Shown piece after piece: positions 11,841 through 25,429 of a stretch of 64,000 nt of DNA. The notes under the pieces are model-generated. The model had not been told where the DNA came from and did no database searches. It saw only the letters and a list, made by a program, of their open reading frames with translations. The stretch comes from Glandiceps talaboti (taxonomy: Eukaryota; Hemichordata; Enteropneusta; Spengelidae). The stretch is taken from NCBI RefSeq assembly GCF_964340395.1, contig NC_135555.1:26410725-26474724 (forward strand). The letters are read 5' to 3'. The stretch's first letter is position 1. Each line of letters opens with the position of its first letter. Made by a program: the position numbers and the translations under genes.

Positions 11841-11978
11841 GATAGTTTTCTATTCAGTACTACTTTGACATCCTAATGTTAATAATTGCCCCAACTGATA
11901 GAATTATATCTAGTGTCAAAATTTAGTAATTAAAAGTCTTTTCTTCCTTTGACATGACAACTAGTCATTAGTTCATAC

Positions 11979-12110
11979 CTTTTCTCCAAGTGGACAGTAA
12001 CCTTTCAGAAAATCCTCACAAACAGCTGCTTTGCGGTTAACATTGACATGTAAATAGGGACAGTCATCTCTATTGCAAACACCTCGCAGGAAGTATGAAC
12101 ATACCGGCAT
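11979..12110 (-). CDS. ZC3H3: ZC3H3 exon 7 (CCCH finger 3, start of finger 4)
   Basis: The acceptor ACTTCCAG precedes ATG CCG GTA TGT; the donor GAAAAG|GTATGA is phase 0. The exon encodes [20 protein letters not shown]+H (finger 3, CX7CX4CX3H) and [15 protein letters not shown], whose third cysteine and histidine lie in the next exon. Finger 4 is therefore split by a phase-0 intron between K and C. Length 132 nt, 44 codons. Confidence 0.95.
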
Positions 12111-12807
12111 CTGGAAGTTAGAATCAGTTTGAATTTAGTCATTTCATATATATGCAAATAGAAATTGAACTTATTTGTATTTTTGTAAATATAATTCTAA
12201 GTATTTTAAAGTATTTGACTAGACCTTCATATTTATGGCTTGCACATATTATTTGGATTCACTTTGCTGTCTCAAGATATACCAGTTTTCATGGGCAAGG
12301 AATAAAACTATAATGCAAGGTTAACTATTGACTAATTAAGAAAACAGATTGACAGCAATGATTCACATATCTAATACATATGGAAATACTTCAAAAGATG
12401 AATTTTCACCAACAGCAGATTTGATGGAAATTGTGCAAGACAAAAAATTGCACTCACACATATTGAGCACAATACAGAACATCAATAGTTGTTCAACTGA
12501 TATTGTTTAGTCTAAGCTCACCTGATTCACTACAAGTTTCATGTGTATAATTTTTTAAACACTGGCAGATGACAATAAAATATTATGATAATATAAACAG
12601 TTTAGTTCAACCGACAATAGACTCACTGTTATTTATATCTATTCTTTGTAATTTCTCACAAAAATTGAATCCAATCCAATACATTTCAGATCTGTTTTGA
12701 TTTTTGTTACACAGTATTTTCCACTTCAGTTACTGTTAACTGCCTGTACATGGATTCTGATTGTATGATATACCACGACAAAAGAGTTAATATTTTCAGA
12801 AACAAAC
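12111..12807. other. ZC3H3 intron 6
   Basis: A 697-bp AT-rich intron on the minus strand between GTTTGT and CTTCCAG splice sites. No repeat family is recognised in it. Confidence 0.75.
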
Positions 12808-12871
12808 CTTGTCTTTGGAAACTTTATGTGAAAATGGACACTTAGAATCTTTACATGTCCCTCGTAGAAAT
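12808..12871 (-). CDS. ZC3H3: ZC3H3 exon 6 (CCCH finger 2)
   Basis: A microexon-sized 64-nt exon with acceptor TTTTTTCGTCACAG and donor GACAAG|GTTTGT. Joined to exon 5 it reads VCTQFLRGTCKDSKCPFSH, a CX7CX4CX3H finger whose first cysteine is in exon 5. The donor is non-consensus at +3 to +5. The 47-bp minisatellite starts about 35 bp upstream of the acceptor. Confidence 0.92.
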
Positions 12872-12904
12872 CTGTGACGAAAAAACCCCATTGCATATTG
12901 AGAT

Positions 12905-13308
12905 GACACAATAGGTTAACATGGACTAAAAATTGCACACTGTATTGTGACAACACAATAGGTTAACATGGACTAAACATTGCACACTGTATTGTGACAA
13001 CACAATAGGTTAACATGGACTAAACATTGCATACTGTATTGTGACAACACAATAGGTTAACATGGACTAAACATTGCACACTGTATTGTGACAACACAAT
13101 GGGTTAACATGGACTAAACATTGCATACTGTATTGTGACAACACAATAGGTTAACATGGACTAAACATTGCACATTGTATTGTGACAACACAATAGGTTA
13201 ACATGGACTAAACATTGCACACTGTATTGTGACAACACAATAGGTTAACATGGACTAAACATTGCATACTGTATTGTGACAACACAATAGGTTAACATGG
13301 ACTAAACA
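12905..13308. repeat. 47-bp minisatellite in ZC3H3 intron 5
   Basis: Eight to nine very uniform copies of a unit containing TTGTGACAACACAATAGGTT, AACATGGACTAAACATTGCA and CACTG or TACTG. It directly precedes (minus strand) the exon 6 acceptor region, and the exon-proximal unit is degenerate. Confidence 0.96.
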
Positions 13309-13429
13309 TCATTCCTCTACGCATCAAATGACAAATTTGACAACCTATATTTAAGCAATATACCACCCCCTGGGGATGGTAAACCAAGGGGTTTTCACCA
13401 GTGAACGAAATATATGAGTCAAAACCGAG

Positions 13430-14575
13430 TGGTATACCTAACCTAATTATACAGTCATACCTAATTATATAGTCATACCTAATTATACAGTCGTACCTAA
13501 TTACAGTCATACTAATTATATAGTCATACCTAATTATACAGTCATACCTAATTATACAGTCATACCTAATTATACAGTCATACTAATTATACAATCATAC
13601 CTAATTATATAGTCATACCTAATTATACAGTCATACTAATTATAGTCATACTAATTATAGTCATACTAATTATAGTCATACCTAATTATACAGTCATACC
13701 TAATTATACAGTCATACCTAATTATATAGTCATACCTAATTATACAGTCATACTAATTATAGTCATACTAATTATAGTCATACCTAATTATACAGTCATA
13801 CCTAATTATATAGTCACACCTAATTATACAGTCACACCTAATTATAGTCATACCTAATTATACAGTCATACCTAATTATACAGTCATACCTAATTATACA
13901 GTCATACCTAATTATAGTCATACCTAATTATACAGTCATACCTAATTATACAGTCATACCTAATTATAGTCGTACCTAATTATACAGTCATACCTAATTA
14001 TACAGTCATACCTAATTATAGTCATACCTAATTATAGTCATACCTAATTATACAGTCATACCTAATTATATAGTCACACCTAATTATACAGTCACACCTA
14101 ATTATAGTCATACCTAATTATACAGTCATACCTAATTATACAGTCATACCTAATTATACAGTCATACCTAATTATAGTCATACCTAATTATACAGTCATA
14201 CCTAATTATACAGTCATACCTAATTATAGTCGTACCTAATTATACAGTCATACCTAATTATACAGTCATACCTAATTATAGTCATACCTAATTATAGTCA
14301 TACCTAATTATACAGTCATACCTAATTATACAGTCATACCTAATTATACAGTCATACCTAATTATACAGTCATACCTAATTATACAGTCATACCTAATTA
14401 TAAAGTCATACCTAATTATAAAGTCATACCTAATTATAAAGTCATACCTAATTATACAGTCATACCTAATTATACAGTCATACCTAATTATACAGTCATA
14501 CCTAATTATACAGTCATACCTAATTATACAGTCATACCTAATTATACAGTCATACCTAATTATACATGTATATCA
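13430..14575. repeat. 18-bp minisatellite in ZC3H3 intron 5
   Basis: More than 60 copies of ATACCTAATTATACAGTC, with 15-bp (lacking ACA) and 14-bp variants and TATAGTC or TAAAGTC point variants. The pattern of rare variants (TAGTCACACC, GTCGTACC) repeats with an offset of 260 bp, so the array grew by block duplication. Confidence 0.97.
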
Positions 14576-14729
14576 TTAGAAATGATAAATGTGCTGTAGA
14601 TTAAAACCATCCTTCTGGAAAAAACTGTCTGTCATTTAAACAATTAAAGTAAACATGGCTAAATTATCGATTTATCATTTAGGAAAATGCAGTTACAATG
14701 AGAGATGTACTATTATATGTACAACTTAC

Positions 14730-14888
14730 TGAGTGCATACAGCAACTTTATCTGGGTCATGTATGTAGGGACATTTGTCACCCCGATTACATTTTCCAAA
14801 ACGATTGTAAAACATACAGAAGTGTTTAGGCTTTGATTTCTTCCATTTCATAGCATTTGTAGTCTGTATACTACGTTGTAATACTCGG
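14730..14888 (-). CDS. ZC3H3: ZC3H3 exon 5 (CCCH finger 1)
   Basis: The acceptor GTTGTTTTCTGCAG precedes C CGA GTA; the donor ACTCA|GTAAGT is phase 2. It encodes HRVLQRSIQTTNAMKWKK and KHFCMFYNRFGKCNRGDKC+PYIH (finger 1, CX8CX5CX3H), then DPDKVAVCT, which begins finger 2. The YNRFG.CNRG..CPYIHDP signature is highly characteristic of ZC3H3. Length 159 nt. Confidence 0.96.
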
Positions 14889-14929
14889 CTGCAGAAAACA
14901 ACAAACATTGTATTAATAATCATACAGTC

Positions 14930-15310
14930 ACATTATTAAGGGAGCTTTCATTATTTATGACTGGGGGGGGAGGAATTGCTTTGGAAATCCCAACAATTTC
15001 AATAACCCCTCCTGCCTGGCTTGAAATTTTTTCGTAACCTCCCTCCTTGACACAATTTTTTCGTAATTCCCCCCCCCCCCCCACCATTTTAGTCATAACT
15101 TTTCTACAAACAATACACAAATTAAGGTTGAGTGTTCCATTGAGACACATACACATATACACGCATACATACATACATACATACATACATACATACATAC
15201 ATACATACATACATACATACATACATACATACATACATACAGACAGACAGACAGACAGACAGACATACATACATACATACATACATACATACATACATAC
15301 ATACAAACAT
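14930..15310 (-). repeat. Family E repeat with (ACAT)n/(CAGA)n tract
   Basis: It starts AGGGAGCTTTCATTATTTATGA and has two homopolymeric G/C runs and a long (ACAT)n array interrupted by six CAGA units (15171-15304). The same parts in reverse order occur at 50980-51237 (TATG array, GGGGGTTAC, ATAATGACAGCTCTCTAAG), and a partial end lies at 17085-17145. It is dispersed and non-coding; the ORFs of MYVC repeats are artefacts. Confidence 0.75.
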
Positions 15311-16305
15311 TTTATTTTGAAATTGAATTTCCTCATAACATGATGGATGTAGCTTATTTCAAAAGGAAGAGGAAACAATGAATGTAGCTTATTCCCAAAG
15401 TAAAATTGGAAATTAGGCAGTATAAGTCGAATACAAGTTTATGGGAGGCAAGTGGGCAAGTGGGCCTGGGTAACCCCCTCCCATCCTTGGAGATTTTTGA
15501 AATTCAAGGACTAAAAGAATGCACTTTGTGGTGCTATTTTAAGATGTCAAGGTAGTAATAATACTACATACAATTTGAATCAAAATGAAGGAGGGGTTCC
15601 CCTTGAGCCCCTAAAATTTTTGAAATTCAAGGACTAAACTAAACTAGAAGTAAACTAAAAACGCCCATGTTCAGAGATATCATTTTAGCATTTTCCTGGG
15701 GTATTTGTAGTGAACCTGTATATTCACATTCTGTAGGCGAAGTGTATCATGGCTATATATCCCTTACTGCAAGAGTTCATCAAATATGCAAATAAGCAAT
15801 TAATTGACTTGATACCATTTTATCTTTGCTCAGTCAATATCTATAACAAGTTTTATCAAATTTGGTGCAAACTTTCTTGCTATAGGATGAATTTACTGAC
15901 ACCACTAAATATCATTGTATGCCTTTCCCTTATCTTTGAAAATGAAACATCAATATTTAGGATGTAAAAAAGCCTGTAAGAGTAATGTAATAAAATAAGT
16001 AGTTGACTTGCTGGCTGGATCTACACTATTACATAATGGTGTCATTTCCTTCAAGTCCAAAGTCTGCCTCAAGATCAAATACAACAAGTGATGTTACAAA
16101 GACAGATTACGGCCAGGCTGGGTGCCTACTAAATGGCTTTACTGTGTGTACCAACATTGAAAAACATTACAGTGAAACAAGCCAAGACATATAAACTAAT
16201 GAAATTGAATCTTTAGTATGCCTTCCCATACCTTTGGAAAGGAAATATCAATGTTTTACAAATAAAATAAGTATGTAATAAAAATAAGTAGTTGACTTGC
16301 TCGCT
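15311..16305. other. ZC3H3 intron 4, no recognised element
   Basis: Intronic sequence. A segment near 16004-16110 (TAGTTGACTTGCTGGCTGGAT ... AAGTCCAAAGTCTGCCTCAA) is repeated at 16289-16460 around the CA tract, so the region contains a roughly 285-bp spaced duplication. Confidence 0.6.
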
Positions 16306-16308
16306 GGA

Positions 16309-17499
<1,191 letters not shown>

Positions 17500-17740
17500 T
17501 GGGCCATTACTTTGGTGTACTCTGTCTCCTTTCTAACTAGAGTTCCTGGAGTTGTCTGTACAAAAGTCATGCCTCCAATATCAAGCCTTGACATTCCTTT
17601 GTCTATAGAGGGTGCTGCTACATTTCCAGTCTCTGGTTCCTTCCATCTCTTCAAAGTTTTACCAGATGAGTCCATAGTGAAACGTTGTCCCCTGACATTA
17701 ATAATGACTTTGTCACTATGGGACTGTTTCTTGCTTGGTA
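17500..17740 (-). CDS. ZC3H3: ZC3H3 exon 4
   Basis: The acceptor CTTTTTTGTCTCTGAAG precedes TA CCA AGC; the donor GCCCA|GTAAGT is phase 2. It encodes VPSKKQSHSDKVIINVRGQ+RFTMDSSGKTLKRW and RLDIGGMTFVQTTPGTLVRK. This is two related segments with the pattern (I/V)-x-GG/RG-x-(R/T)-F-x(2)-(S/T)-P/S-x-G-x(1,2)-L, like the short repeat that precedes the fingers in ZC3H3. The predicted joins to exon 3 (G/TA) and exon 5 (CA/C) are both in frame. Length 241 nt. Confidence 0.9.
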
Positions 17741-19630
17741 CTTCAGAGACAAAAAAGTTATAGGTTGATGACTTAGATAAATCATCTTTGCATCAAGTTG
17801 GTTTTGTCTAGTTTCTAGGCCTACTCTGCAGTAGTACAGAAGTGTCTTTGGATAAGATTGTTTTTTTACATGATGGAAAACAGAAGGAAATGTTCATTCA
17901 TGCAACAAGTTTAGAATATTTCCCATTGTACAATCATTTCTGAGTATCTTCTCTTCACACTGATATTGTAAACATGTATAATGCTACTGTTCTTATTTAG
18001 CTGATCTGCTAATCCCCTCATTGTTTAAAACTGTTTAGTACCAATTGGCTCCAATCCGACGCAACACTATCGATGATAACGCGATCCTATTCAATGAGCA
18101 CTATATCAGAGCTGCTTACACGATAGCAGCTTCACATATGATAAAAAATGTGCCGTGCAACATTTTAACTACAAAATACGACACTGCAACGACCACAACG
18201 CAAATTCCCGCTGCTATACTCGCTCTTTTAATTTTAGTTGCTTTCACAACGTCTATGAATGAACGTTGGGCTACTCACTCCGCAATCCGATATTTGAGAA
18301 TTGTTTTTCATTTTACAAATCACCGATATTGTTTCATTGTTTCACATTGAATAATTCTAAACTTCATTGTTGTTGAAAACTGTAATTTCCATTCAAAAGG
18401 TTTGCTTTGAGGGTATGTAAATTTGACGGCTGCATAACCGAGCACAAATGAATCCATGATAATTTTCTAACTTGGACGTCATCACACTGTGATTACAATT
18501 TGAAGCTAGTAGCGGTGGATTCGTCAGGCAAATTACAAGTAATTCAACTGTTTCCAAGTCACTTTTCTCTATGTTTCTTATCAAGATATTATATTTGTTT
18601 ATGGCTAAAGTTCAAGTAAATTACATTGCGGAAATACAAGGTTTCATATCACTGAGTCCGCAGCCTGAGAATAATAAACCGGTCATTCACTAATGAGTCA
18701 ACATGTCATTGCTGATGTCATGTGCGTTGATTGCCGATGTATACATATTTGGTAAATGACACTCGTAGTCGTTCTCGGCTTAAATCCTATCGTATAAAGT
18801 GAAGTTTCAGTTGATATTGTTCGCAGTAATTATGAACTTCTAAGACCTGTTTTACTTGTAGTCGCATTAAAAGATATAAAATTAGTCATGACATACAAAG
18901 TGGGCGTACAGTGCGACACACTAATCACCGTTCCACTGCACTGGCACTGGCACTGTCATACCGTAATCCGACATCGTAAGTTGTACTTGTATTTTGGAAA
19001 TTGAGCTTTTTGGTGCAAATTATTTTGACCGTTTCTCGCTTATTCATCATCATAAGCACACAGGGTTTTGGTTGTATAATTATGGAAATGTCAACACATT
19101 CCCAAGGGCCGCGGTCGATTACCGATACATCGCGTACAATTTAATTCGATTAATAATTTTGTATGCACACCTTCCTCTTCTGTCTGTGTATTATTATTAT
19201 TATTATTTTTTTTGTAGACATCTGGATGTCTTTTTATCATTTTACGACATTAACTAGTTGTATGTACCTTTACGTGTGTTGTACGGGGCTACCAGGGAAA
19301 CAAGTTCATTTCGAGCCCTGTTGATTGTGCATAGTTCCAATGTTTTTAACTTTTTTTTTTCAAATTATGGTCAAAGACGCACAGAGACGATGTCGGTACT
19401 GGAAACAAACCAAGGCGATAACATCAAATAACATCCTGAAACGCGTAAATACGATGTACTTATAGAAAACAAAGGAGGGCAAAAGTAATTAACTATTGTC
19501 AGTAATTCACGAACTATGAACACCTCATTATCTCCCGTTTCTCGTCGTTTATCATCTTCACGCGTCTTCACCAGGCATAACTCGTCCTGACGCGTAATTA
19601 CGATGCACTTGATATATCTGCCTTCCCTAA
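17741..19630. other. ZC3H3 intron 3, unique part
   Basis: No repeat family or exon is recognised. A 101-codon plus-strand ORF (18045-18350) and a 106-codon minus-strand ORF (19371-19691) show no known motif and no splice context; I treat them as chance. Confidence 0.45.
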
Positions 19631-19632
19631 TA

Positions 19633-20801
19633 AAATAGCACCAATGGCATTGTAGCACAACTGTACAGTTTTTTAAAAAGTTTACCCACATGTTGATTCA
19701 TGCTGGGTATAGGTGTTCATTTGCTGAATGACTATCCAATTGCCTATCCAACCATGTAACTGTTGTTATCTTTGAAATGTACACGATCATTTGGCTGTTG
19801 CTATGGGTGTGGTCATGTTGCTAGACATATTTGCATGCATTTTTTGAATGTCTGTTCACTTGTCCATGAATCCCTGATGTTATCTTTATAACATACGTGA
19901 TCACTTGGGTGTTACTGTGGGCGAGGCCTTGTTGTATATCTGCATACATTTTTTGAATGTTTCTTCATTTGGCTATTAATCCCTATTATCTTTGCGATAC
20001 GTGATCAGTTGGCTGTAGGTATGGGCATGGTCTTGTTATCTATGCAATATATGATATCATTTGACTGTTGCTATTGGGTGTGGCCTTGTTGCTAGGCACA
20101 TTTACATACATTTTTTTAATGTTCATTCATTTGTCCATTAATCCCTGTTATCTTTGTGAAATATACCACCGTTTGGCTGTTGCTATGGGCGTGGTCATGG
20201 TTGCTAGGGTATTTGCATACATTTTTTTAATGTTTACTCGCCTACCAGATGATGTTATTTGACAAATATATCCTGCCATTTGGTTGTTGTTAAGGCTGTG
20301 GTCATGGTTGCTAGGGCCAACTGTGTCAAAACGTTTTAAAGAAAATCTGCATAAAAACACTTCTAGAAACATCTCACCCAGTTTCAGTCTCATTGACCAA
20401 GTACTTTTTGAGATATACGTTTTGGATCAAAATTCACATTTTTACACCTAATTTGTATATCACTGATGAGATCTTTATATACTTAATATTTCTTCATCTA
20501 TACATCCCAGGTACATCCCCATTAAATTTTAGCCCAATCTGCTCAGTAGTTTTGGAATTAAAGATTTTTGACCAAAAAAGACACATTTTTAGCCCTAATT
20601 TGCATATCATCGATGGAATCATCATGTCATCAACAATTCTTTATCTAAACACCCCTAAGAATGCCAAAAATCACATTTTTTGACCCAAATCACACATTGG
20701 TGGTAAGATCATTTTGATTTGAACAATTTCCCAACTAGACATCCAAGGTAATACACCCACCAAATATGGTAATCGGTCCAGCGGTTTTAGACTTTAAGTT
20801 G

Positions 20802-20836
<35 letters not shown>

Positions 20837-20867
20837 AGCGATCAGTTTAGTTCAGTTGTGCTAAAAA
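19633..20867 (+). mobile_element. Family C non-autonomous element, copy 1
   Basis: The left end contains TAGCACAACTG (19653-19663) and the right end the inverse CAGTTGTGCTA (20854-20864). The interior has about five units of roughly 115-130 bp with TTTGGCTGTTGCTATGGGCG and GTGGTC...GTTGCTAGG, then a non-repeated half (AACATCTCACCCAGTTTCAG, GCCCAATCTGCTCAGTAGTT), then a (CA)n tract at 20806-20834 just before the terminus. No protein is encoded. It lies in ZC3H3 intron 3. Confidence 0.8.
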
Positions 20868-21428
20868 TGAACAATGAACTATAAAAATGTCTTTGGGAAA
20901 AGAACAATGTAAATGACTATTAGTTACAATAAGGGTGACCTTTCTTTTTTCTCATCTCTAGTGGAATAGTCAGGAGGGACAGGCGGGCGAAAAAAAGGGC
21001 AAGGAAAGAAAATCTATATTTTTTCAATTCTATTCTCTGTCCTTTCTGTCCTGTCAATATCTCTACAACTTCTTTTCTCTTCTCTTCTCTTCTCTTCTCT
21101 TCTCTTCTCTTCTCTTTATTGAATTCCTTCTTACAGGTCTCTTTCCTTCATTGTAGACAAGTCCATAGAACAATTTTGTAAATTGTAAGAAGAGGAATAC
21201 TCATCATCCTGATGGATGTATATCTGTAGCCATGAACTAGTGCATGATTTTATCAGGAGTACTAATACATTTGTCCTATTAAACAAAGTGGCATTGACAT
21301 CGTTAGCAATTTTTTCAAGTTCTCCAATTTGACCTTTAGTATGTAACTTTTTGAAACACTTGTGTGATTGTCATCAGTGTGCTAGAGGAATGTGTGATTG
21401 TCATCAGTGTGCTAGAGGAATTATCATT
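20868..21428. other. Unique spacer with (TCTTC)n microsatellite
   Basis: It contains about nine TCTTC units at 21068-21115 and a 30-bp perfect tandem duplication (TGTGTGATTGTCATCAGTGT...) at 21361-21420, immediately left of the family D copy 2 terminus. Confidence 0.8.
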
Positions 21429-23921
21429 ACCTCCCGTATGGGTATTAAAAGGGGAATGTCTTTCTGTGTGTCTGTCTGTCCATCTGTCTGTCTGTCTGTT
21501 CGTGTGTCTGTGTCATCATTTTCTAAAAATTGGCTAGCTCAATTGTAATGAAATTTGGAACATATAATCTTTAGGGTAATGGCTAGACCTGATTAGGTTT
21601 TGAGCCTGATCTGTTAATGTTTAATTAGAGAAATCTGCATATTAATGAAATCAACTAATTACACAATATCTTAAGACTGCATACTTCAATTTCAATATAA
21701 TTTAGTATATTCGTTAAACATAACAACATACATTTGTCCTATAAAATTCATTGATGTACCGTACAGCGTTAATGAATAATTTGCATAATTAATTATTTTT
21801 GGTAAATAGGCTATACCTTAAGAATGCATACTTCAAATTCAACATCATTTAGTACATACGTTAACCATAAGAAAACACATATGTCCTATCAAGTTTGTTG
21901 ATGTACCTTACAGTGTTAATGAATAATTTGCATAATTATTGATTTTCAGTAATTATGCTATATCTTAATGTGTACATGCAAAGGTTGATAATTTTTTTTC
22001 GTAATTATGTTTATTTTGCCATAAAAATAAATGAAATTGCATTCATACCTCTAAATATTATGCGCATTGGCAAGAAAGTCGCAAAAATACTTGCTCCCTT
22101 AATCCCCTGTGCTTTGACTAACTTCAGCACCTCAACCAGCTCATGAAAGGTGTCGAGGTCCCATGTGTTACAAAAGCCTTCTAAGCCTTTGTGTAATGTT
22201 TACTTATGAATTACTAATTACGCTTGCCATATAGTATTATCTGTAACTGTACATATTGTGGTGTACCAGTTTAGTCTTCCGGCAACAATGGTTCCTTGGT
22301 GTTTTGTCGGCAGCACCCGCAGTGAAACGATAACCCTACACACATTTCCGAGTGATATAACTGAGTAGGTAATAATGGGTGAAGGCAGTTGAAACCATGC
22401 GTAAAAACTGGACAGTGACACCATACAGTGAAAGCCGGTAAATGTTACCAGGGCCCTCCACGCCATCAGTGTAGCCATGATCAAAGTGAAAAAAAGAAAA
22501 ACAAATAAAATAAAATAAAATAGCTTCATAAAATATTTTCAGTATGATAGCAAATTTTTTGGAAACAATGCATAGTCCGATTGTATGTTTTGATTTCCAT
22601 GTTGCTGGGAGTCGATCGTTTTCATTGTGATACATCACATGTACATACAGTCACAATCATATCAAAGTAAAAAGACGCAAGCAACGCTCATTATAATGTT
22701 GCTATTTTTGTTTCCATTGTTTTTTCTACCTGAACAATTACTGTGTCATACAGTCAGCACTTCACGCTCCCAGGTCAAATAACTTCCACAGCGTAAGACA
22801 TGTCTATCCATCAAAAACTCAAACAAAAATGGTCGGCGACAATACGCAATACACCACAGTACATGGGCTGTGCTTTGAAAGAAGATGAAACCACTTCATG
22901 TCACTGTGTGGATGGTAATGTACGCAGTAAAAAATGAAATAAAGTGCGTGTACACATAGCTTTCAAGAGGGATGGTTATCCAAAACAAAACGTTCTGCTC
23001 TAACGAATTTGTGGGTCTACTTTCGCGAAGATTTTGAATGGTCATAGATCGAATGTACTGTTACGACACATGCAACATCTGAGACTGCACAACTTGAGAT
23101 AATATTATGGGGAACTCTTTCTCTCATTCTCTCTGTATGTTTGATGGGTATGGAAATATTAGATAATTTTCGTTTCGATTAGATTGTCTGCGGGAGCTGT
23201 TTTCCACCCATTGAATAGTTATGTCAACAAAGGACGCTGATAACAGCCTTCACTTTGTGTGAACAATATGGCTTCACTAGGTCCATGTTGCGGTACAAGA
23301 CAGCAAGGCATAGTCAGAAAACAAGCACTAAACTTAAAATTATCAACCTTTGCATGTACACTTTAAGAATACATACTTCAATTTCAATATATTCAGTACA
23401 CACGTTAACCATAACAATTGCAGATGTCCTGTAAAGCTTGTTGATATACCTTTCAGTGTTAATGAATAATTTGCATAATTAATGATTCTTGGTAATTAGG
23501 CTATATCTTACGACTGCATACTTCAATTTCAATACAATTCAGTACATACATTAACCATAACAAATTGTGTATGTCCTATAAAGTTAGTTGATGTACCTTA
23601 GTGTTAATGAATAATTTGCATAATGAATGATTTTAGGTAACGAGGTTGTATCTTAAAAATGCAAACTTCAAATTTCGTATAATATGATACATATATCAAC
23701 CATAATAATACGCACCTGTCCTATGAAGTTTGTTGCTATAACTTTTACCTTTAATGAGTATTTTGAATAATGAACAATATTCAGTAATTAAGCAGTATCA
23801 TACACTCTTACATACATTAACCTAAGAAAGCATGCTTGTCCAAAAACAAAGCCTGTTACCAGTTTTAGTTTTTTTAGTTTAATGAGTTATTTGCATAATT
23901 AGTAATTCCCTTACGGGAGGC
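21429..23921 (+). mobile_element. Family D element, copy 2, split by a nested element
   Basis: The left end is ACCTCCCGTATGGG followed by a (TCTG)n tract; the right end is CCCTTACGGGAGGC (23908-23921). The two outer parts (21429-21968 and 23363-23921) are built of the same AT-rich units as copy 1 (AATAATTTGCATAATTAATGA, CTATATCTTA). The middle is a different element with its own terminal repeats and a TTAA target duplication. Confidence 0.85.
21969..23362. mobile_element. TTAA-flanked TIR element, piggyBac-like, non-autonomous
   Basis: A 1394-bp insertion with terminal inverted repeats: left TGTACATGCAAAGGTTGATA+ATTTT, right AAAAT+TATCAACCTTTGCATGTACA. It is flanked on both sides by TTAA (21965-21968 and 23363-23366). 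Removing the element and one TTAA restores the family D consensus ATATCTTAAGAATACATACTTC, so the boundaries are well determined. TTAA duplication is the hallmark of piggyBac-type transposition. The interior ORFs (103 codons or less) show no DDD transposase, so it is a deletion derivative or MITE-like passenger. Confidence 0.85.
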
Positions 23922-23935
23922 ATTCAGTTTAAATC

Positions 23936-25127
23936 TGGTGTACAATTTTTGTAACATCCATGTCTAAAACCTGTTTATGACACAATTGAAGCTTGTAAGT
24001 TGTAACAAACATCGTGAGTCCCTGCTGCATGAAGCTGTGATAATTTCATTTATTGCACATGCGCAATGAACAAATAACGTCTTCCAAGGTCATGCATGTC
24101 ATGGGTCATGAAAGACGCATTACCATTATGGAGTCGGTCATTTATCCCTGAAGATACTGATTTAAAGCTAAAAGCTGGTCAAAAAATTGTTTTTTGAGGA
24201 ATGCAATATGCCTTTCACCAATTTTAAGCAAAATTTTGAAAAATGATAGAAATATTCTGAGCTATTACATTCCAGCAAAATGTACCAGTTCAATATGGGA
24301 CAGGTCTTTCCAAAATCTTCCGGTCCATCCTGAAGATTTGGTGGCCCCGGGCCACTGGGATGACATTAATTTTGAGCCCTGTCCCTCCAACCTCAACGAC
24401 TTCAGCCATGAAAGATGCATGAAAGATGCATGCTGCTCCGACGTGACAAGGGGGGTAGACGCCATGAGGAACGTTTGATGTTCATTCGAACCTTACAATC
24501 TTGCTGTGTTGCTAAGATGAACTCAGGGGTCGGTCGGAAATAAAAAAAGTTTTCTTTTTTCTGATGTTGGAGCTGCAAATTAGGGTCGGTTGGGAGATGA
24601 GCAACAAAAAAATAAATAGGGCTGCCCTAATGATACTTACTCGACTATTTACAAAGACAAGTGTGAACTGGCTACAGCTGAAGCTATACATTAATATCTG
24701 CATGTATGGTAATGCGTGAATTACATGGCAAACATGAATAGATGCTTTAGACTTTCAACTACTAGCATTCTTCAACATCGTCAAAAATGTATAACAAACT
24801 CATATAAAGTGGTGATGATGTGTCCAATTTTACTCTGAAAACACTTTTAGTTTGTAGTTTGATATCATACAACACTGTATGACTGCGATGAAAAAATGGA
24901 TTTTCCAAAATGGTGGCTGTGGTTGGTCTGATAACTTTTTTGATACCAGCATTTGTCTTGAAGTGGCTTCATACGGAAGAAATCATGAGGAGCCCACTCC
25001 CCCTCCCCATTCCCTCTTCCCTCCCCGTTACTTTGTTCAGGGATAACATTCATTAGCTAATTATCCTCAAAAACAAATATACCTATCAGACATTTTTTTC
25101 AGAAATGGATTTGAATCTAGGACTAAC
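23936..25127. other. ZC3H3 intron 3, no recognised element
   Basis: Mostly unique sequence. A GAAAGATGCAT direct repeat lies at 24410-24431. The overlapping ORFs at 24194-24478 (plus) and 24265-24465 (minus) have no recognisable domain. Confidence 0.45.
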
Positions 25128-25367
25128 CATGTTGCACCAGCTGGGTTCTTGTTTTCTTGATAATTGTTCTGTTGTCATGACTTTTCACTGGTGTTGTTGT
25201 CTTGGACAATTTCTTGGCACTTCTCCTATACAATATACCACCAATGGATACAAACTGATTGGTATCGAGCAGCTGGTCAAGTCGTCTGTCAAGTTTTAAC
25301 TTGGCTCTTGATGGGACAACAGTTCTTTCAGTTTGGCCAATGGTTCTGTATAATGTAATTAGTAACA
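25128..25367 (-). CDS. ZC3H3: ZC3H3 exon 3 (IGGxLY segment)
   Basis: It encodes RRLDQLLDTNQFVSIGGILY+RRSAKKLSKTTTPV and a basic tail; IGGILYRRSAKKLSKT matches the IGG-x-LY...KLSKT block that precedes the fingers in vertebrate ZC3H3. The donor CAACATG|GTTAGT is phase 1 and joins exon 4. Two acceptors are possible: TTATTTATTAG (exon start 25367, needs an upstream phase 1 donor) and ATTACATTATACAG (start 25345, needs phase 2). Each pairs with a different donor of exon 2. The second acceptor looks stronger; exon identity is firm, its 5' edge is not. Confidence 0.87.
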
Positions 25368-25429
25368 CTAATAAATAATCATAGGATCTTATACTTCACG
25401 CGAAACAGCGTGAGTTTTACTCGAGGACC

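Noticed and set aside
24194-24478. 94-codon ORF with several Cys (EPCPSNLNDFSHERCMKDACC) as a small secreted peptide
   Set aside because: No signal peptide, no splice or promoter context, and an equally long ORF on the opposite strand.
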